From the NCBI GenBank assembly GCA_003427395.1, contig BFEA01000122.1:1741862-1766861 (forward strand): a stretch of 25,000 nucleotides of DNA, written 5' to 3'. The notes under the pieces were generated by a model, which saw only the letters and a list, made by a program, of their open reading frames with translations, ran no database searches and was not told where the DNA came from. A program made the position numbers and the translations under genes. The stretch is from Chara braunii. Its lineage: Eukaryota; Streptophyta; Charophyceae; Charales; Characeae. Each line of letters starts with the position of its first letter. The first letter of the stretch is position 1. This document shows positions 16,875-25,000 of the stretch, in pieces.

Positions 16875-17641
16875 CTATGTAACATAAATGCACTTCCCTC
16901 TTCTTTTTTTTTTTAACACAGCTGATGGGCTGTTGCGGACCATTCTGCTGCAGATTGGCCTGGCGTTGGCGTCGGCTTACCGTTGATATGCGACCCTGCT
17001 TACTGGGGAAATGAGTAACTGAAGACCAAGTGATATTCTGGCCAGATCGGCAGGTCCACCAGAGCCCTTCCTTCAACAGTGACTCTAGGCCCTGCCTGCC
17101 TTGCCCCTTGGCTTACCAGCCACATAAAAGGAGGGAAATTGCGGACTTTTGTCTCCTTAAAGTTTGGAACCACTGGGCCCCTAAAAAATTTCCCTTTACG
17201 TCCCTGTTCGGACTAGTAGTTCGCAGCGCGACAGGGGTGCGTTTTATAACCCTATCAATTTTGTCATCGTCCGTTCTACCGGTTGTCCGTTTCGATCCAA
17301 AAGGTAGTTGGAGGGGTGTGAATTTGTTGGGGACAATTCATGGGGAACGGACAGTTGTTGCTTGCGAGGACCGGTAGCTGCCGATAGGAGGCCGAGGAGG
17401 TTTTGGTCCTTGAGTTGAACATTTCGAAATTGAAACGGTGCGGGTCCACTTTTCGCAAATAGAAGGGAACTTCGAATAGACCGCGTAGGCGTTGTATTCT
17501 ATTCGAAGTCAACTCATATCTTTTCGATTCAAATTTTGGAAAGGAAAAACTCTCGTATTCGAATAGAACATTACCTTCTCTTCTTTTTTTCGAGGTTGGC
17601 GCCTGTCCTTGTGCTCCTTGCCGCTGACATGCTGCATGCTG

Positions 17642-17646
<5 letters not shown>
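16875..17646. other. Unassigned stretch, no supported gene
   Basis: A 115-codon plus-strand frame (17030-17377) has no recognised domain. ATTCGAA-type phrases (TTCGAATAGA, TATTCGAAGT, TATTCGAATAGA) recur between about 17470 and 17565. No TIR is seen. Confidence 0.35.
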
Positions 17647-17711
<65 letters not shown>

Positions 17712-17724
17712 TCACACACACACA

Positions 17725-17761
<37 letters not shown>

Positions 17762-17764
17762 ACN

Positions 17765-17829
<65 letters not shown>

Positions 17830-17848
17830 TCACACACACACACACACA

Positions 17849-17884
<36 letters not shown>
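17647..17884. repeat. Compound (CT)n(CA)n microsatellite, about 240 bp
   Basis: Alternating blocks of CT and CA repeats run with one N at 17764, followed by CAGACATACACACG. The symmetric look (CT block, CA block, CT block, CA block) and the N suggest the assembler may have collapsed or joined reads here. ORFs through it are dipeptide translations. Confidence 0.95.
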
Positions 17885-17885
<1 letters not shown>

Positions 17886-18669
17886 AGACATACACACGTT
17901 AACAGATGCAGACACACTTCTTTTCTTTTCCCTCAAACATTTCCGCTTCAGCCCATTAGAGAAGGTAGGAGGAACTAGTGTGTAGCCGCAGGTATCTGAC
18001 CCCGGGTCCAGAGTGAAGAGGTCCCCCGCTCTTTCCAATATCTTGCTCAGTCAATCCTCTAGATTCCAGGGCAATCAATGTTGGTAGGAGTCTCCCAATA
18101 TCCCTGACATCGCTGTAGCATAGGGGGTACGTGCGGTATTACGCCTCTATCGGACCCGCATGCGAACTGACATCTTGGGGCGGTTGAGGTCTCAAGCGCG
18201 ACTTGTCGCCGGTCGACTAGGACGCATCTCACGCATCGTGTACTTCACTCTTAAAGAACATTAAAATAAACACACACACACATATACATACATATACAGG
18301 ACGACACATAATAAACAACGCGACAACACTCCTAGTCCCTTACTAGCCATCCCATAACTCTCCGGCGCGGAAATCGGATAGACGTCGCGCGCGAGACCTT
18401 AGTATAAAACCGCGCGGATGCAGGGCTAAATTATATCGACTAGCAATGCATGAATACACAAGCAGTCGCAATGATGGCGTACTATGTAGTGCCCATAATC
18501 AAGCGGTCCCTCGTGGATCCGAGTACCGCTAATGACATTCAAGTGTCAGACTCGAAGTATCGTGAAGGCTTACCCCTTCAGGATATTGCACGGCTGAAGG
18601 AATAATTGTGCGGCCTCCGTGACACCTCCGCCCTTTAGGCTGAGTGTCTCGGCAGGTAGGGCAAATAGG
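17885..18669. other. Unassigned stretch; possible TATA-like box at 18403
   Basis: It has mixed to GC-rich sequence with a short (CA)n/(TA)n tract near 18268-18297. TATAAAA at 18403-18409 sits in GC-rich surroundings (GACCTTAG before, CCGCGCGG after), as a core promoter might, but no transcript or gene start can be tied to it. Confidence 0.3.
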
Positions 18670-18744
18670 CTCTGCGTGGGGGGAAATCCCTTCCATGCAG
18701 AGTTTAGGACCTGGGATGTCCTGGATAAGCACCTTGAATCCAGG
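18670..18744. repeat. Two neighbouring hairpins
   Basis: CTCTGCGTGG (18670-18679) pairs with CCATGCAGAG (18693-18702), ten pairs with one G-T. CCTGGAT (18720-18726) pairs exactly with ATCCAGG (18738-18744). They precede the AT-rich array region. Confidence 0.65.
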
Positions 18745-19498
18745 CCTAGGACCAAGGTCTGACTAAGAAATATTTAACAAGCATTCTTTTATTGGGGTTT
18801 TCTTTCTTTTTTCAATTTCAACCCTTATTTAACCCTTAAGCGTGGTCTCTCTCAGGCCATGCGAACACCCAACATAGGTACATACGTATATATACGTAAA
18901 GGGGAATTAAGTATGTGACGATCACTTCTCACAGTGAGACTTCTTTCAACCATATATATGTATGTGATCATAGGCAATCAAATCCAAAATCCGAACCACC
19001 AACACATACCTGCAATCACATCAAAGAGTCAACCAGAAGTTCACGCACTACACAGAGTCAACTTCAACCAACCTCTATACTCATACCCCTCGCCTTAGTC
19101 ATGCAAGCTTCAACCCTTGTCCAACCAACCATAATTAAAAACTGTTAAATGACCATTCAATAAAAGTTCGAGTAAAAACGTTAATAAAACAACAAAAATC
19201 ACCAGAGTTAAAACCTTTTAGGTTGAGTATTGAGGATGAATTGGAGTTGAGTCGTAGACCAACGAATCGGCAACCGACATATTATCGGTGATAACAGAAG
19301 ATGATCCTCGTAGAATCAAGCTGAATCTAGGCCAAATCATGGATCAATCGATCAAGAAGACCTGTAACATAAGACGTGTCAATCCCCAAGCTAAAGCTAT
19401 AAGTCCATGAAGAATAATCTCCATATTACAATCTTGCTAAAAATCATTCTATTTAACTAAGCCTAATTTTACCTCTAAGCAAGTGTTAGGTAGACCCT
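18745..19498. other. AT-rich leader to the tandem array, no supported gene
   Basis: The plus strand carries CTTTTATTGGGG near 18786, which on the minus strand reads CCCCAATAAAAG, a polyadenylation-like AATAAA. A perfect 16-bp palindrome lies at 18883-18898. Numerous direct ATTAAAA/AATAAAA phrases occur, and the few ORFs are short. This could be LTR or untranslated sequence of a retroelement, which is inference. Confidence 0.4.
18883..18898. repeat. Perfect 16-bp AT palindrome
   Basis: TACGTATA is followed directly by its reverse complement TATACGTA with no spacer, next to another TATATATG-rich stretch near 18952. It may be simple-sequence in origin. Confidence 0.6.
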
Positions 19499-20160
19499 GG
19501 CAGAATCTTCTCTATACAGAGTGGATTTTCAAGATTGCCACCTGTCAAAATATAATGTAACTCCTCTAAACTAAGAAAATTTCGGCAGCGTTTCCCATAA
19601 GAAAAGTGTCTTCTCAGAATTTATAATAACTCAAATATGAAAAAAAAAACAATGATCTCTAAATCTGGAAAGTAAAAATTTGTCTAACTTCCTGAATTAG
19701 TAAAAATTTTGGCAGCACTTCCTTTAGAAAGGTAGACTTCCTTGATTTTTATACTAAGTCAGAATTGAACTCAGAAACAAAACCTGAGTTCAACTAAGAC
19801 AAAATTTAACTAATTCTTTAGATTTGTAGAAATTTGGACTGTGCTTCCCGTAGAGAAAGTGTTATTCCAAGATTTATACAAAGCTAGGTTCATAATATAA
19901 AATGACTTTGACTTTTCAAGGTCTAATTTTGTCTAACTCCTTGAGTTAGAAAAAAAATGGGCAGCACTCCCTTTAGAAAATGAGGTTTTTCATATTTTTA
20001 CTAAGTCAAAAAGTCAGAAAAATTGAAACTTGAAAAAGACAAAATCTGATTAACTCTTTGGTTTTGTAGAAATTTCGGCAGCGCTTCCCGTAGAGAAAGT
20101 GGCTTACCAAGATTTATACAACGCGAAGTATAATAAAAAATCCAAGAAAATGCAGAACTT
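19499..20160. repeat. Degenerate tandem array, about 125-bp period, six units
   Basis: The GGCAG motif (or its variant) recurs at 19499, 19584, 19711, 19836, 19960 and 20077. Well-preserved units read GTAGAAATTTCGGCAGCGCT then TCCCGTAGAGAAAGTG and CCAAGATTTATAC. Units 1, 3 and 5 (19584, 19836, 20077) share CCCRTA(G)AGAAAGTG and AAGATTTATAC-like tails. Units 2 and 4 (19711, 19960) share CCTTTAGAAA and TTTTTACTAAGTCA. This alternation suggests a dimeric higher-order unit near 245 bp. Each is preceded by a TAACTCCTTGAGTTAG-like phrase. Similar CGGCAG..TTCCC repeats occur, to my recollection, in LTR or untranslated parts of plant Ty3/gypsy elements; that match needs a search. Non-coding. Confidence 0.8.
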
Positions 20161-20413
20161 AACCTAAGTAAAAAAAAACTTAGCTCTGAAAGTGCAGGAA
20201 TTGAAACTAACTCCTATGGCTCTAGCATGTGGTGAACAACTAAAGCAACTACCTATCAACTGAAACTCCGACTAAGTAGTAGTTGCACTCAATTTTATGC
20301 AGGTCAAACCACAAAAGGTAAGTACTCTCACCATCTCAAAGTCAATTTATCAAACAATAGTTCATAGTTTCTCAATGATTTATCCCTTTATACCCAGCTT
20401 ACATAGGGCATAA

Positions 20414-21132
20414 AGTTGGACCACCCAAACTTATGGAACATGTCTAGCTCAGCCATGGAGTATACACAAACACAAGGCACAACAATTTTTGTCTTCTTTG
20501 GGTATATGACTAGACCTCCCTAGTCGCACTGAACTGTTTAAGTATCCCAACTTTATGCACTTAGTCTTTTGAGGTAGCATATAAGTGAACCGATCATTGT
20601 TAGCTCAAGATTCAGTCTGCCCTTTCGTACCACAAGTTCATTCTTAATTAGTACTCTCTTCAATTGGTGATAAGTTTTTAGTCAAACCACCCAAACTTAT
20701 GAAACCGTGTCTGACTAGCCTGTTCACAAGTAATATATAATAGTAAATTATAGTCAAATTATAGCCTTTTGGTTCCAGCATGTGCGTGGCGTTGGATCAA
20801 GACCACCCAAACTTATGAAACATGTCTTGGTCCTCAGACCGATTCATTTATCTTAAAACCAAAGTAGGAAGAGGCTGAGCCACCCAAACTTGTGGAACAT
20901 GCTCAGACCTCCTCGTTTAGAAACTAAAAAAACTTACAGAAACCCAAAGTAAACGAGGTGACCAAGCCACCCAAACTTATGGAACATGCTTGATCCCTGA
21001 AAAGTCATTCACAGCCAGCCCTCACAAGTCAAAGCAACCAGACCACCTAAACTTATGGAACATGCCTGGTTTTCCAGGCAATTCAAAACAAACATGGCAC
21101 TGGGCTCCCCAAATTTATGGAGATTTGCCCAG
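20414..21132. ncRNA. Array of seven hairpins with one conserved loop and variable stems
   Basis: The loop CACCCAAACTTATGGAACAT (with small changes) occurs seven times, each between a different inverted repeat. Stems: 20414-20421/20442-20449 (8 pairs, two G-T); 20679-20684/20712-20717; 20794-20803/20824-20833 (10 pairs, one G-T); 20871-20880/20901-20911 (10 pairs, one bulge); 20957-20967/20988-20998 (9 of 11, one of these G-T); 21036-21043/21064-21071 (7 of 8); 21100-21105/21127-21132 (6 pairs). Stem sequences differ while pairing is kept, as expected when structure is selected. Spacing falls from about 266 to 62 bp. Whether the structure acts as RNA or as DNA, and on which strand, is not shown. 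I know no named family with this consensus. Confidence 0.7.
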
Positions 21133-22653
21133 CCTTTGATAGACTCATTCAAACTCGAGTAATATTGCCTTCCTCCCATCCTTCCCCCAGATGCAACCCC
21201 ACAATATGAAACTTAAACTGACATTGTGCATACATTCATTTACTTAGTCTGAATCATGTCTTGAAGTCAAACTGAAAGTCAAAGTAGGGATACAAACGGT
21301 ATGCTCAGTCAAAATGTAACAAGGAATACAGATAAGGGTTATAACTGGGTTTATAGAGGGAAAACAAATGATTACCTCTTTGTTCCCTGCCTCCAGGACT
21401 CCTTCTGAGTTCCGACAGAGCTCCCGCAATCGGTGGGTTGACTCCCCACAGATTCTTGTTGCGGTCCTTCGGGTTGCAATCCCGCCTGCTGCCTTCCTCT
21501 CGTAACAGGACTAGACTGAGAGTAAGAAAGACAGGAGGGGTTTGTGACTCTCGAGATACAGGAGGGGGACAAACTCAACTCCTAGGAGAGGGCCTTGATA
21601 CCTGCAATCAATGATGGTCGAATGCGCAGCCACCGGTCAAACCAATGTCAAATTGCTGAAACAGTCCCTCCTACCGATTCCCCAAGTCGCAGCAATGATC
21701 TCCTTCCGCAGAGCTTAGTCACTTCCTCTCGCCACAGCGCCACTAGTTCTGGTCAATTAATCGCCACACACCCATCAACCTGCACAACACTAACTAGCGG
21801 GGATCCTGCAGCAGTTGCTTGGCAACAAGCAAGTTGAAACAACGAGAGGCAAAACCCAGTAACCAATCGTGGCAGTAGTAACCCAACAGCAACGCCTCGT
21901 ATAAGCGCAACACGTTGGTGCTGCATGTGGTGCTAGCCCCACACTTAGGCGTGTACTCAGTCAGAGCCTCCTCCCAGCCACTTTGCCCAGCAGGATGGAC
22001 ATCACACTGATCAACAGTCTACCCTGCACCTCGCAGTCCATCACGATTTGGCTGGCCACACACGGTGTAATCCGCCATCCTACAGGAAGTTCTGCAGCTG
22101 CAGCTCCAACAGAAGTATGATGGTCGTAATCCAGCCGTACTTGGATGACGATGTCTAATAGCCCTTCACAACAGTGAGGCGTTTTGCCACCCAAAACCAG
22201 AATCGTGAGCAATCAGGCGGGATCACAGCTATTGGCGGTAGCCCTGTGCCACATGCTCGTAGCAAAAATCCTGATCGTAACAGCAACACTTCACAGCCGT
22301 GTTGACTCACACAAGTCGTGCCACAAGCTTCATCTGCAGTGTACACTTAGGCCAAAAACACTCGTTACTTAAGCTGCATGTGATCATATCACCGCTAACA
22401 CAGGGCCTGGTATATTGCAACAACTCAACTTCAATTGGCCCACAGTCTGACACTGTAGCTTCAGCTTCCGACTCATTTGCACCACCCACAACCCGGCCTC
22501 TCCTTGGCTGAGACATGCACTGTTGAGACAGCCTCGGCCCTGATGATAGCCTTGATGATGACACTGTATAGCAACGTCGGAAGCCAGCAAGGCACAGGAG
22601 CTTGACTTTCGGTTCAACCCGCATCGCCAGTCCTCCCTTCGGAGCTAGTTCAA
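21133..22653. other. Unassigned stretch after the hairpin array
   Basis: Composition shifts from AT-rich to balanced near 21.38 kb. Several short ORFs lie on both strands (for example a 117-codon minus-strand frame at 22307-22660) without recognisable domains. No terminal repeats are seen. Confidence 0.35.
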
Positions 22654-23088
22654 ATGACAAAGTGCGGGCAAATCCTTCCCTCCCTCTCTCCCTCTCTCTT
22701 CGTACGAGCTTCGGTCGCTGCTCCCGCGGCTACCGAACCGATCGACGGCACCAAGCCCAAACTTAGCGACTCCTCTGCTAACGCATGGACGGAGGCACTG
22801 CGCTTTCAGCCATGCGAGTGGAGATATAGAGAGAGATTATATCGTCGTCAGGTTGAGCAACATGCGTTCCAATAGGTAAGTCTCATACCCCACTGCCCGC
22901 CTGTCGCAACTCCCACAGAAACATCGAGCAAAAATTGAATGGATCTTCCACTAGAACGCAGAAAAATACATTATCCGCCCTTAGTTTAACTCTTCCTTCG
23001 CGCAACCACTTATTAATCCTTCCTGAATCACACCCCCTATTTCCCAAGTGTAACACTATTACTCGACTGACCCTTAACTACACCTTCC
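22654..23088. other. Unassigned stretch with a donor-like GTAAGT
   Basis: A 73-codon frame (22654-22875) ends at AATAG|GTAAGT (22876-22881), the plant-type 5' splice-site consensus. With no second exon or recognised domain this is not called as a gene. Confidence 0.25.
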
Positions 23089-23642
23089 CTCTTTCGAATC
23101 TGATTCGAAACGAGCAAAAGATGTTCGTTCTCTCCCGATATTTCTCCATTAGCTAGGCGCACCACTCTCTCACCTAACTCCTGACTTACTAACTTAAGAC
23201 CAAAAGTAAGTAAACTAGGATTCAAAGTCGCCCTAGCCTAAAACATTAGAATAACATTTTCCCTCACCCGATTCCATTGAGAATTGAATGAGACATGCAC
23301 TTTCCATCTTCTTCCTCCTTTGCGCCTTGTCATTCCTCCCGCGAAGACCTTTTTCTATCAATCTCTCTTCTTATTAACTCTTATCCAAATCTAACCTCAC
23401 ATATGGATTCACCCTATCCAATAACCCTGAATTAGCATCTTACCTCGCCTGTTTTCGTCTAGAATTGGGCGAGTCATCTCCTTTCTCGTTCGCCATTCTT
23501 ACCTTCCGCCATAACTCCGCGCGCTCCCTTTCTTTACTAACCCTTCATTCACGCCAATTGAATTCCGGATTCGAGGTCGCTCACCTCGGAAACCTCGGAA
23601 TCCGGCCTTCACTCGGTTGATTCTATCAAGAATCATACGAGT
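23089..23642. repeat. Group of hairpins bounded by CTC...GAG
   Basis: Four small hairpins share a scheme CTC(x) - ATTC/GAAT - (x)GAG. They are 23089-23114 (CTC, TTTCGAAT, CTG loop, ATTCGAAA, GAG), 23263-23292 (CTCA..ATTC..GAAT..TGAG), 23444-23473 (CTCGCC..GGCGAG) and 23611-23642 (ACTCG..GATTCT..AGAATC..CGAGT). A larger one lies at 23565-23605 (CCGGATTC..GAGGT with ACCTC..GGAATCCGG). Outer bases change together (CTCA/TGAG, CTCG/CGAG), which hints at a preserved fold. Evidence is weaker than for the 20.4-kb array because loops are not conserved. Confidence 0.5.
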
Positions 23643-23890
23643 TGGGTACTTACCACTGTGCCCTACCCGTCTCTTTCACCGCTGCCATCTCCAACTTTGA
23701 CTGTATCCAATATGGCTCCCCGACTAGATTCAATTCCCCTTCATTGGCCTTTTTCCGCCTTTTTCCGTACACTTTGCCCTCTGTTCGATGGGTTCGCTAC
23801 TTGTCGTTCGGCCTGCTGCTGTCGATCGGCCCGCTGCTGCTCAGCGCTGCCCAACCATCCCCACCGCCCTTTACTTAGTGATATGTCGTC
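23643..23890. other. Pyrimidine-rich stretch before dispersed repeat copy 2
   Basis: TGTTCGATGGG, TGTCGTTCGGCCTGCTGCTG and GTCGATCGGCCCGCTGCTGC give a short internal duplication near 23800-23838. No gene is supported. Confidence 0.35.
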
Positions 23891-24130
23891 GGTCCCCGCC
23901 GAATAGCATTGAGCAGAGGCTGCTGACGCTCGTAGGGGGAGAGGGAGGAGACCGGAGGGGAGGCACAGGGACTGGTCCTTTGAAAAGTCCGGCCCCGATA
24001 CTACCGGCTAACCCCTGGCCTGTACCTACCCACCCGCTACAGCAGATGTCGCCCTTGCTAGTGGGTGTAGCTCCAGTATGTTCCCTTGTTGGAGGCTCGA
24101 GCACGAATGTGGCTGCTTCAGAGTTCCCCT
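23891..24130 (+). repeat. Dispersed repeat R8, copy 2
   Basis: It aligns with the minus strand of 8261-8464 over GTCCCCGCCG..AGCATTGAGCAG, GGAGGGGAGGCACAGGG, CTACCGGCTAACCCCTGGCC, then TATGTTCCCTTG and GTGGCTGCTTCAGAGTTCCC. A plus-strand frame (23788-24273, 161 codons, Gly/Pro-rich) spans it and shows GGDRRGGTGTGP, which parallels copy 1. Copy 1 is not open over its whole length in that frame. It could derive from a retroelement gag-like region, but I see no zinc knuckle or other diagnostic motif. Confidence 0.6.
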
Positions 24131-25000
24131 GGCCTCGTTCTGAAAACATGGTACACCACTCATTGGTCCCTATGGGTATGCTCATACTGCAACCTTGGAC
24201 CCGCGCTACAGTATCGCTGCGAGCGCCCACCAAAGATTCCCTCTGGGCCCGTCGATGCCAGACTATGTGCTAACCCAGGCACCACAGACGGTGTTAGCTG
24301 ATACAGACCGCAAGCGGTGGTTATAAAGGTCGAAATCTGCTAAGGTGCGTCTACCAACTCACCTGCCGCCGAATCAGTCTTCCCCAATATAGATGGCGCC
24401 AGGGCGAGCAATTGGCGAGTGGGCCTATGCTCGACCACCGTGGAGACTTGAACGGTGCACCGAGTAGGAGGGTGTTGGGCCCGCTGTGACATCGCAATAG
24501 GAGCTCGGGTGATGCCGGTCCTGGTGTCGACCTTGGTGGTAGCAATGAATTTTCAAATGGGAACTTCGAATACTGAGATGGAGGAGGGTTCCATGTTCGC
24601 AGCCTGTGCACACAGTACCGCCACAGACTCATCCTTGGTGCCCTGAGCCACCTCACCCAGGCACAGTCCTGCTCCTAACCCGCAGGTCAAACATAGGGGG
24701 CACGCGATCAAGGTCCTCGACCCTGTAACGATCTCTAAATCCAGCGTCGCGCCCAAGTCAAAAACAAATGCCAAAGCATAAAATAATAATGATAATACGA
24801 CAATGAATAATAAAATATTTCGAAAATTTTTAATCATCAGAATACGACGAATCGAGGAAAAAGAACCCGCTAGCACCGTTCCCATGCTGCCGACAACAAA
24901 ACCAAGGGGGATAGCCCCGGCTGGCCCTCGACCCCACGGTTCCTTCACGCCTTCCAATACTGGTGTGCCAATGCTCACTGGCCTCGATCCTTGAATCCCT
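24131..25000. other. Unassigned stretch to the window end
   Basis: Short ORFs lie on both strands. A minus-strand frame at 24553-24978 (141 codons) includes a hydrophobic run ILLFIVVLSLLFYALAFVF that could be a membrane segment, but this comes from an AT-rich patch (24776-24836) and the rest is Gly-rich without a domain. Not called as a gene. Confidence 0.35.

Noticed and set aside
17536-17985. 149-codon frame and its minus-strand mirror
   Set aside because: Pure dipeptide translation of CT/CA microsatellite.
20414-21132. CRISPR array
   Set aside because: Repeat spacing is irregular (62-266 bp), the conserved part is the loop rather than a palindromic repeat, and the DNA is eukaryotic in character.
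22745-22762. CCCAAACTT near 22750 as an eighth loop copy
   Set aside because: Only nine bases match, the TATGGAACAT half is missing and there is no flanking stem.
22654-22881. Possible exon ending at a GTAAGT donor
   Set aside because: A single hexamer match without an acceptor, second exon or domain is expected by chance.
24553-24978. 141-codon minus-strand frame with a hydrophobic helix
   Set aside because: The hydrophobic run is an AT-rich composition effect; no family signature, no conservation evidence inside the window.

Overview
This window reads as repeat-rich, gene-poor eukaryotic nuclear DNA. The signs are long compound microsatellites, long homopolymers (including 37 G), several families of small inverted-repeat transposons, and no prokaryote-like ORF packing. 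The lineage is not fixed by the sequence. A hammerhead ribozyme with a closed stem III and an AT-rich array that resembles plant LTR/UTR repeats would fit a green plant or streptophyte alga, but this is inference. I see no tRNA, rRNA, CRISPR array or complete recognisable protein gene, and no clear reverse transcriptase, integrase or transposase motifs.

Layout. 1-1.6 kb: a type III hammerhead ribozyme motif (124-204), then unassigned sequence. 1.6-8.2 kb: a dense field of small non-autonomous elements. These are copies of one TTAA-bounded MITE-like family (1612, 2546, 6582, 7416, with a fifth at 15615), a palindromic foldback (5517), a CTAGGCTACCA-ended element with homopolymer cores (4819), a hAT-like element with an 8-bp target duplication (7741), and several near-perfect hairpins. 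A Nextera mate-pair junction adapter sits inside the sequence at 3408-3445, so the two sides may not be contiguous in the real genome. 8.2-11.3 kb: one copy of a dispersed repeat, short degenerate tandem repeats and a minisatellite.

11.3-14.4 kb: two diverged copies of one coding repeat, head to head in inverted orientation (open frames 11413-11892 on minus and 13628-14242 on plus). They encode the same unknown protein ending in YFLD, and one copy carries an internal tandem duplication. 14.4-18 kb: a roughly 290-bp degenerate tandem repeat, the fifth MITE, a 410-bp foldback with 71-bp arms, and a 240-bp CT/CA compound microsatellite.

18-21.2 kb: AT-rich and structurally the most striking part. 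An array of about six degenerate repeats (period mostly 117-127 bp, motif TTTCGGCAGCGCTTCCC) is followed by seven hairpins. These share a conserved 20-nt loop (CACCCAAACTTATGGAACAT) but have different, self-complementary stems, a pattern that implies the fold matters rather than the stem sequence. 21.2-25 kb: unassigned sequence, a second group of CTC...GAG hairpins, and a second copy of the dispersed repeat seen at 8.26 kb. Nothing here can be read as an operon or pathway; most of what can be supported is mobile-element debris, structured repeats and one unknown protein family.
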